Assembly (NCBI GenBank): GCA_046565985.1
Contig: JBKHXN010000090.1
Span: 1 to 11,075, forward strand
Length of the DNA stretch: 11,075 nucleotides
Source of the DNA: Polycyclovorans sp046565985
GTDB lineage: Bacteria > Pseudomonadota > Gammaproteobacteria > Nevskiales > Nevskiaceae
Direction: 5' to 3'
Both the position numbers and the translations under genes were made by a program. Positions 6,362-11,075 of the stretch are shown piece after piece. Under the pieces are notes generated by a model. It did no database searches. It saw only the letters and a program-made list of their open reading frames with translations, and was not told the DNA's origin. Position 1 is the stretch's first letter, and each line of letters opens with the position of its first letter.

Positions 6362-7141
6362 TCAGGTACCGGGTTGGCGATTGATGGTCCAGTCGTAGGG
6401 GGCAAACCGGACCGCATAGGTCTCGGGGACCGGCTGCGGGCTATAGCGGTTGACGTAGGCAAGCAGGCTCGGCGCCGCAGCGAGGAAGTCTTCGGTGTAG
6501 AACCGGAGGATCGCCGACAGGACCACCTGTTCACGCGCGTGGTCCACCTGCAGGTTGCGCGGGTCGGCGAAGAAGGCGCGCGCCTCCCGCTCCAGCTGCT
6601 CATCCAGGCGTTCCGGCAGGAAGGGCTCGCGCGGCAGCCGCGGGCAGCTCACCGACAGGCAGTTGAGGGCAAAGTGGATGCGCGGATCGCCCAGCGGCCG
6701 GATCACGCGGTTCTCGTAGTGCCACAGGCTCATGCGGTTGCCGCCGACCTGCACCGGGCCGAAGTAGAAGAAGCTCAGCTTGCGCCAGCCGGCCAGGGTG
6801 CGCGGAATGCCGCGCTCGAGCACCTTGTGCAGGGCCAGCGCGTTGTAGGCGTTGAGGTGGTAGGCCAGGACCTGGGCCGGACCGGCGAACAGAGCGGGCT
6901 GGCTTTCCGGGGAGATGTCGTAGATATAGGCGACAAAGCGATCAAGATCGGCGCGGTTGTGGGCAATAGCTGCAAAATCGAGCCGTCCCTGGGCGTCCAC
7001 GTGCCGCTCCAGCACCCGCTGCCAGGCCGGGTAGGGCGGCGGCCCCGCGGGCACCGGGGCCGGGCCAGGCCGGGGCACGCTGGCGCAGGCGCCGAGCATC
7101 AGGGTCAGGCCCGCCAGCGGCAATCGCCAGGCCGGTCTCAT
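6362..7141 (-). CDS. DUF547 domain lipoprotein
   Basis: The 259-residue product starts with a lipoprotein-type signal: basic MRPAWR, a hydrophobic stretch and LGAC, with the lipid-modified cysteine at residue 19. A proline-rich linker follows. The DUF547 domain covers roughly residues 55-250. Its signatures are VLAYHLNAYNALALHKVLE, IHFALNCLSVSCP (His156, Cys161, Cys166) and the closing YDWTIN. DUF547 has no established biochemical role; a fold related to cysteine peptidase/transglutaminase-like proteins has been suggested for some members, and I do not claim catalysis here. The start overlaps the stop of the radical SAM gene by four bases. It probably sits in the outer membrane facing the periplasm, next in the operon to a MauE-like redox protein that could act on its cysteine pair. 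Confidence 0.85.
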   Translation of the reverse strand: MRPAWRLPLAGLTLMLGACASVPRPGPAPVPAGPPPYPAWQRVLERHVDAQGRLDFAAIAHNRADLDRFVAYIYDISPESQPALFAGPAQVLAYHLNAYNALALHKVLERGIPRTLAGWRKLSFFYFGPVQVGGNRMSLWHYENRVIRPLGDPRIHFALNCLSVSCPRLPREPFLPERLDEQLEREARAFFADPRNLQVDHAREQVVLSAILRFYTEDFLAAAPSLLAYVNRYSPQPVPETYAVRFAPYDWTINRQPGT

Positions 7142-8532
7142 GCCGGCTGCTGGGTCTTGCCGCGCCGGGCTTCCAGTTCCTGCTTGGCGCGGCCGCGGGC
7201 GTTCTTGCGGGTGAGGGTGAGCTCGATCTTCTCCGGCTTCTGGTCTTCCAGCCGCCCGGTCAGGGGGTTCCAGTACATGAGTTTGCTCTGCTCCTGCACG
7301 GCCAGGGGTTGCAGTACGAAGCTATCACGCTTGGCATTGTGCAGGCACATGGAGATGGGCCCGTTCTGGGTGGCAACCATGAAGGCGCAGGACTCGATGC
7401 GGTCGCACTCCAGGTGCTCGGCATCCATGAAGTTGTGGATGAAGAAACCGAGCTTGTGCACCTTGCCGCGTGCCGCGATCAGGTCACGCTTCATGGTCCA
7501 CAGGTGGCGGAAGGCCCAGCCCAGAGCGCGCAGGGTGGTGCGCGGATTCTTCAGCAGCCAGCGGCCGATCTGCGCCAGCATGCGCGGCTTGCTGCGGCGG
7601 TCGTATTCCAGATCGCGGGTGCGTTCCAGGATGTCGGCGAGAAAGGTCTTGTCGCGGAACAGGTCGTACATCCGGCCGTTGATCACCACGCCCACGGCAG
7701 CGCGGTTGCAGTCGCGGTGACCGGCGGCGGGGGTATCCAGCATCAGGTCGGCGCGTGCGCCCTGGCAGATCAGGGCTCCGATGGATTCCGGGTTGATCGG
7801 CATGCGGCGGCTGCCGATGACGCCGCGGCCGGTATCGGCCTGGAGCTGGAAGGACGCGAGCTTGACCACGTCGCAGTGCTGGACGAAGAACTCGGCCAGC
7901 ATCGGCACCTCGTGCACATTGCCGTCAAACACGGTGGTATTGAAGAACACGCCAATGGGCAGGCCGCGCGCGCGCTCGATGTAGTCGAGGCGAATCTCGT
8001 TGAGCTCCGCCTCACTGGCGTAACCCTTGCGCTCCTGGGTCATGTCCACGTGGAAGGCCACGTCGGTCAGGCCAGCCGCCACCAGCTCTTCCAGCAGATC
8101 GCGCTTGGCGAGGATGCCGTTGGTGAACAGCGTGGAGCGCATACCCTTGGAGCGGATATAGCGGGTGATCTCGACCAGCTCCTCACGCTTGCGCAGGGTG
8201 GGGTCGCCGCCGGAAATCTGGATGTCGGTGTTGGGTCCGTAGTGTTCCAGGATCATGTCCACGCGCCGGTACAGCTCGGCCATGGGCACGTCCTTGATCG
8301 CCTCCGAGGCTTCGGAGAGATAACACAGGGTGCAGTCGAGGTTGCAGCGCTGGGTGATCTCCAGCGACACGCAGCCGATCGCCCAGCGCCGGCCCATATT
8401 CTGCCAGGGCAGCCATTGTCCGGCTTTCTTCAGGCGCTCCTGCGCCCGCTGCATCGGGGTCAGGCCGTCGTTGTGCAGCGTGTAGGGCTCCCAGGCCCGG
8501 ATCTGCTCGTGGGTGAGGTTGCAGCACGCCAT
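7138..8532 (-). CDS. Radical SAM protein, Tes/MJ0619-like
   Basis: The 464-residue protein has the [4Fe-4S] motif CNLDCTLC (Cys63, 67, 70) followed by YLSEASEA, and the SAM-binding ISGGDPTLR at 107-114. Later blocks are FTNGILAKRDLLEEL, VAFHVDMTQE and LASFQLQADTGRG. The C-terminal part carries HNFMDAEHLECDRIESC and VATQNGPISMCLHNA (Cys376, 382, 396). This recalls the C-terminal cluster-binding region of archaeal tetraether synthase (Tes) and of the MJ0619 pterin methylase. The resemblance is from memory of motifs, so family placement is moderate. The last ~35 residues are basic. There is no signal peptide, so it should be cytoplasmic, perhaps at the membrane (hydrophobic stretch near 332-346). 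It opens the minus-strand operon and has a good Shine-Dalgarno. The true substrate is unknown. Confidence 0.85.
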   Translation of the reverse strand: MACCNLTHEQIRAWEPYTLHNDGLTPMQRAQERLKKAGQWLPWQNMGRRWAIGCVSLEITQRCNLDCTLCYLSEASEAIKDVPMAELYRRVDMILEHYGPNTDIQISGGDPTLRKREELVEITRYIRSKGMRSTLFTNGILAKRDLLEELVAAGLTDVAFHVDMTQERKGYASEAELNEIRLDYIERARGLPIGVFFNTTVFDGNVHEVPMLAEFFVQHCDVVKLASFQLQADTGRGVIGSRRMPINPESIGALICQGARADLMLDTPAAGHRDCNRAAVGVVINGRMYDLFRDKTFLADILERTRDLEYDRRSKPRMLAQIGRWLLKNPRTTLRALGWAFRHLWTMKRDLIAARGKVHKLGFFIHNFMDAEHLECDRIESCAFMVATQNGPISMCLHNAKRDSFVLQPLAVQEQSKLMYWNPLTGRLEDQKPEKIELTLTRKNARGRAKQELEARRGKTQQPA

Positions 8533-8539
8533 GTCGAAA

Positions 8540-8546
8540 CTCCCTT
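8540..8546 (-). promoter_or_regulatory. Ribosome binding site of the Tes-like radical SAM gene
   Basis: On the minus strand AAGGGAG lies seven bases before the ATG at 8532. It is the clearest ribosome binding site of the minus-strand run and marks this gene as the likely first of the operon. Confidence 0.75.
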
Positions 8547-8559
8547 AATCTGGTGCCCC

Positions 8560-9414
8560 ATGTCTGAACCGCTCCGCCGCCCGTCACGCCCAACCTCCGG
8601 CATGCGCCCCGCGGATCCGGTTTCTCCTGAGTCCAGTTACGGCCCTGCGCCGGTGGCGGATGCAGGCCGGCTTGCGGTCTGGGTGGATACCGACATCGCG
8701 CTCGGCGCCAGGCGTGGCGACGTGGACGACGGGCTGGCTCTGGCGTTTCTGTTGCGGCAGCCGGGTGTGCGGGTCTGCGGGATCTCGGTGGTGGCAGGCA
8801 ATACCGACGCCGTCACGGCGGCGCATTGTGCGCGCGATCTGCTGGACGCGCTGGGCGTGGAGGCGCTGCCGGTCCTCGAAGGAACGGCGGCGGTGCAGGC
8901 CCTGGCCGGGCTGCCGCCGCAGTTGCGGGTGATTGCGCTCGGGCCGCTGGGCAACCTGGCAGCAGCCCTGGAGCAGCGCGGGCCCCAGCCCGCCTGGCCG
9001 GTGGACTGTGTGGGTGGGCTGGCGCGGGCCTGGCCGCGCCCCTGGCTGAGGTTTTCCGATCTCAACCGCCGGCGTGACCCTGAGGCCTGGAACTTTGTGC
9101 ACGGCCACGCCACGGTGCGCCACTGCCCGCTGGATGTGGTGCGGCGGCTGCGCATCGATCGTCACGTCCTCGGGCAGCTCGCGCGTTCCGGGCCCGCGGG
9201 CGCCTATCTGGCGCGGCACGCGCAGCGCTGGCTGGACAGCGCCCCCTGGCGGCACGGCGCGTGCAGCTTTCCGGCCTGGGATCTGGTCTGTGCCATGGCG
9301 GCGGTGGATGCTCTGCCGGGCGCGAGCTGGTCGGCTGACGGGCGCCAGCTGCGCGGCTTTGATCCGCGCGCGGCTCTGGCCTGCTTCATGGCGCGGCTGG
9401 CGGATCCTGTCTGA
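8560..9414 (+). CDS. Inosine-uridine-preferring nucleoside hydrolase family protein
   Basis: Family members cut the N-glycosidic bond of nucleosides using a calcium-bound aspartate cluster. From the ATG at 8560 the protein has 284 residues. The N-terminal aspartates appear as VDTDIALGARRGDVDDGLAL (Asp43, 45, 54, 56, 57), with a longer spacing than the common DxDxxxDD. Then come VVAGNT (Asn81), IALGPLGNLAAAL, DLNRRRDPEAWNFV (Asn169, Glu175) and the C-terminal FPAWDLV, whose Asp241 matches the conserved metal-binding aspartate. The first ~35 residues are not family-like and no ribosome binding site precedes 8560, so the true start may be ATG 8602 or GTG 8653. It diverges from the radical SAM gene with 27 bases between starts, and its tail overlaps the rhodanese gene by 29 bases. 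Base specificity cannot be read from sequence. Confidence 0.85.
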   Translation: MSEPLRRPSRPTSGMRPADPVSPESSYGPAPVADAGRLAVWVDTDIALGARRGDVDDGLALAFLLRQPGVRVCGISVVAGNTDAVTAAHCARDLLDALGVEALPVLEGTAAVQALAGLPPQLRVIALGPLGNLAAALEQRGPQPAWPVDCVGGLARAWPRPWLRFSDLNRRRDPEAWNFVHGHATVRHCPLDVVRRLRIDRHVLGQLARSGPAGAYLARHAQRWLDSAPWRHGACSFPAWDLVCAMAAVDALPGASWSADGRQLRGFDPRAALACFMARLADPV

Positions 9415-9790
9415 GCAGGTCGCGATACCCGCCACGTAATGCCACCACCCGGCGGTAGCCCAGTTCCCGCAGACGCCGGGCCGCCACCTGTGCCCGCGGC
9501 CCCAGAGTGCAGTAGGTAACGATGGGCTGATCGAGGTCCGTGAGCTGGCCCGCGGCCCGCTGGCGTACCTGCAGCCAGGGCAGCCATTGGGCGCCGCGGG
9601 CGTGCCCGCGCCGCCACTCGTGCTGGCTGCGCACGTCCAGCAGCAGTGCATCCGCGGGCAGTTCAGCGGCACTGATGCCCTGCTGCGGTTTGTTCCAGAG
9701 CAGGGCCAGGCTGTTCCACAGCATCAGGATGATGTCTGCCAGTACTGAAAAGGCCGGTCGTCGGGCAGGGGAAGGAACGAGATCGGACAT
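9386..9790 (-). CDS. Membrane-anchored rhodanese-like protein
   Basis: The 134-residue protein begins with a short polar stretch and one hydrophobic segment (FSVLADIILMLWNSLALLW, about 14-32). A single rhodanese domain follows: LLLDVRSQHEW (50-59), GHARGAQWLP, IVTYCTLGPRAQVAARRL and the closing LRGGY. Cys94 starts the active-site loop CTLGPR, so it should be competent for sulfur transfer or persulfide chemistry. The N-terminal segment probably anchors it in the inner membrane; which side the domain faces is not clear. An upstream in-frame ATG at 9838 exists, but 9790 gives a sensible N-terminus; neither has a clear ribosome binding site. Its end overlaps the convergent nucleoside hydrolase gene by 29 bases, and its start diverges from radA across 65 bases. 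Natural sulfur donor and acceptor are unknown. Confidence 0.82.
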   Translation of the reverse strand: MSDLVPSPARRPAFSVLADIILMLWNSLALLWNKPQQGISAAELPADALLLDVRSQHEWRRGHARGAQWLPWLQVRQRAAGQLTDLDQPIVTYCTLGPRAQVAARRLRELGYRRVVALRGGYRDLLRQDPPAAP

Positions 9791-9855
9791 ACGCAGCGCG
9801 AAACCATACGGGTTTGCTTTATTGTGCTGCCTTTCCACATCCAGCGATCGTGTTC

Positions 9856-11075
9856 ATGGCCAAGACCCGCACTCAGTACACCTGCCAGGCCTGTGGTGCC
9901 GGCGCGCCCAAGTGGGCGGGCCAGTGCGCGGATTGCGGTGCCTGGAACAGCCTGGTCGAGACCACGGCTCCGGGCCCGCGTGCGGCGCGCAGTGCCGGCT
10001 TTACCCCGGCAACGGGCGCGACGGGCGTGCAGCGCCTGGACCAGATAGAGACCACGCAGACGGCGCGCACCAGTACCGGCATGCCGGAGATGGACCGCGT
10101 GCTCGGCGGCGGGATCGTGCCTGGCGCGGTGATCCTGATCGGCGGTGATCCGGGCATCGGCAAATCCACCCTGCTGTTGCAGGTGCTGGCCCAGGTGCAG
10201 GAACGTCTGCCCACCCTGTACGTCACTGGCGAAGAATCACTCACCCAGGTGCGCCTGCGCGCCGAGCGTCTGGGCCTGCAGCGTATGGACCTGCCGGTGC
10301 TCGCGGAGACCGGCGTGGAGACCGTGATCCAGCAGCTCGGCCTCACGCGTCCCGGGCTGGTGGTGCTGGATTCCGTCCAGACCCTGTACACCGACGCGCT
10401 CGACTCCGCACCGGGCAGCGTCTCGCAGCTGCGTGAGTGCACGGCCCAGATCGTGCGCTTTGCCAAGGCCAGCCAGACGGCGGTGATCCTGGTCGGCCAT
10501 GTCACCAAGGAGGGCGCCATCGCCGGTCCTCGCGTGCTCGAACACATGGTGGACACGGTGCTGTACTTCGAGCAGGACGTGGGCAGCCGCTACCGCCTGG
10601 TGCGGGCGGTGAAGAACCGCTTTGGCGCGGTCAACGAACTGGGCGTGTTTGCCATGACCGATGTCGGGCTCAAGGAAGTCAGCAATCCGTCGGCGCTGTT
10701 CCTGTCGCGGCACGAGCATCCGGTGCCGGGCAGCGTCATCACCGTCACCCGCCAGGGCAGCCGGCCGCTGCTGGTGGAGGTGCAGGCGCTGGTGGACCGT
10801 TCGGCGCTGGGCAACCCGCGGCGCGTCACCCTGGGGCTGGAGGGCAACCGCCTCAACATGCTGCTGGCGGTGCTGCATCGCCACGGCGGTGTGGCGCTGG
10901 GCGATCAGGACGTATTCGCCAACGTGGTGGGCGGCATGAAGATCCAGGAACCCGCGGCCGATCTGCCGCTGCTGCTGGCAGCACTGTCCAGCCTGCGCGG
11001 ACGTGCGGTGCCGAGCGATCTGGTGGTGTTCGGCGAGGTCGGCCTGGCTGGTGAGATCCGCCCCGTGCAGGCCGG
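9856..11075 (+). CDS. radA: DNA repair protein RadA (Sms), 3' end beyond the window
   Basis: RadA is a RecA-related helicase that drives branch migration during recombinational repair. I translated it from the ATG at 9856 to the window end: 406 codons open, no stop or frameshift, about 50 residues short of the usual ~455-460. It has the four-cysteine zinc finger (Cys10, 13, 24, 27). Walker A is GGDPGIGKST at 96-105, followed by YVTGEES and VVLDSVQTLY as Walker B. The RadA-specific KNRFG is at 253-257. The Lon-like C-terminal domain follows, ending in the window with VVFGEVGLAGEIRPVQA. MAKTRTQYTCQACG is the canonical RadA beginning, so the start is secure although no ribosome binding site is seen. 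It diverges from the rhodanese gene; I found no convincing promoter in the 65-base gap. Confidence 0.97.
   Translation, partial: MAKTRTQYTCQACGAGAPKWAGQCADCGAWNSLVETTAPGPRAARSAGFTPATGATGVQRLDQIETTQTARTSTGMPEMDRVLGGGIVPGAVILIGGDPGIGKSTLLLQVLAQVQERLPTLYVTGEESLTQVRLRAERLGLQRMDLPVLAETGVETVIQQLGLTRPGLVVLDSVQTLYTDALDSAPGSVSQLRECTAQIVRFAKASQTAVILVGHVTKEGAIAGPRVLEHMVDTVLYFEQDVGSRYRLVRAVKNRFGAVNELGVFAMTDVGLKEVSNPSALFLSRHEHPVPGSVITVTRQGSRPLLVEVQALVDRSALGNPRRVTLGLEGNRLNMLLAVLHRHGGVALGDQDVFANVVGGMKIQEPAADLPLLLAALSSLRGRAVPSDLVVFGEVGLAGEIRPVQA

Noticed and set aside
5941..6603. Upstream extension of the chalcone-isomerase-like frame
   Set aside because: The open frame continues to 6603, but this part overlaps the MauE-like gene and part of the DUF547 gene. 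A signal peptide starts exactly at 5940, so the extension is not coding.
7309..8559. Upstream extension of the nucleoside hydrolase frame to 7309
   Set aside because: It is antisense to the Tes-like radical SAM gene and has no family similarity; the hydrolase domain begins only after 8680.
8584..9672. Minus-strand open frame (362 codons) opposite the nucleoside hydrolase
   Set aside because: Proline/arginine/histidine-rich shadow without motifs; the plus strand carries the conserved hydrolase motifs.
9801..9815. AAACC-ATACG-GGTTT hairpin in the rhodanese-radA gap
   Set aside because: The arms are only 5 bp with no U-tract and no supporting context; too weak to call an operator or terminator.

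Overview
The window is GC-rich, densely packed bacterial chromosome. The left edge carries the ribosomal-protein/replication block rpsF(tail)-rpsR-rplI-dnaB-alr and the right edge the start of radA. This gene order, the GC-rich codon use and the protein sequences suggest a gamma-proteobacterium, possibly a Chromatiales/Ectothiorhodospiraceae-like lineage. That placement is inference; no rRNA or other taxonomic marker is present.

Layout. Positions 1-726 (+) hold the last codons of rpsF, then rpsR and rplI, closed by an intrinsic terminator at 750-776. Positions 791-3231 (+) hold dnaB and alr, which overlap by 4 nt. Positions 3236-8532 (-) hold six tightly packed genes. In transcription order they are a Tes/MJ0619-like radical SAM protein, a DUF547 lipoprotein, a MauE-type membrane protein, a secreted chalcone-isomerase-like protein, the arsenite methyltransferase ArsM and the arsenosugar radical SAM enzyme ArsS. 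Positions 8560-9414 (+) hold a nucleoside hydrolase whose tail overlaps a convergent, membrane-anchored rhodanese (9386-9790, -). Positions 9856-11075 (+) hold radA, cut by the window edge. No stretch longer than about 65 bases lacks a gene. No tRNA, rRNA, CRISPR, IS element or integrase was seen.

How the genes may work together. ArsM and ArsS are the first two steps of arsenosugar synthesis: methylation of arsenite to dimethylarsenical, then radical attachment of 5'-deoxyadenosine. The product is a nucleoside that still carries adenine, so a nucleoside hydrolase in the same neighbourhood is a plausible next enzyme. The four upstream genes of the minus-strand run form an overlapping cassette with a second radical SAM enzyme and three membrane or exported proteins. 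Each of those three has a pair of cysteines, which suggests extracytoplasmic redox or lipid chemistry. Whether the cassette and the arsenic genes form one pathway (for example arsenosugar-lipid formation) or are merely neighbours is the main open question. No arsR, arsC, arsB or acr3 is in the window, so this does not look like a classic arsenic-resistance operon.
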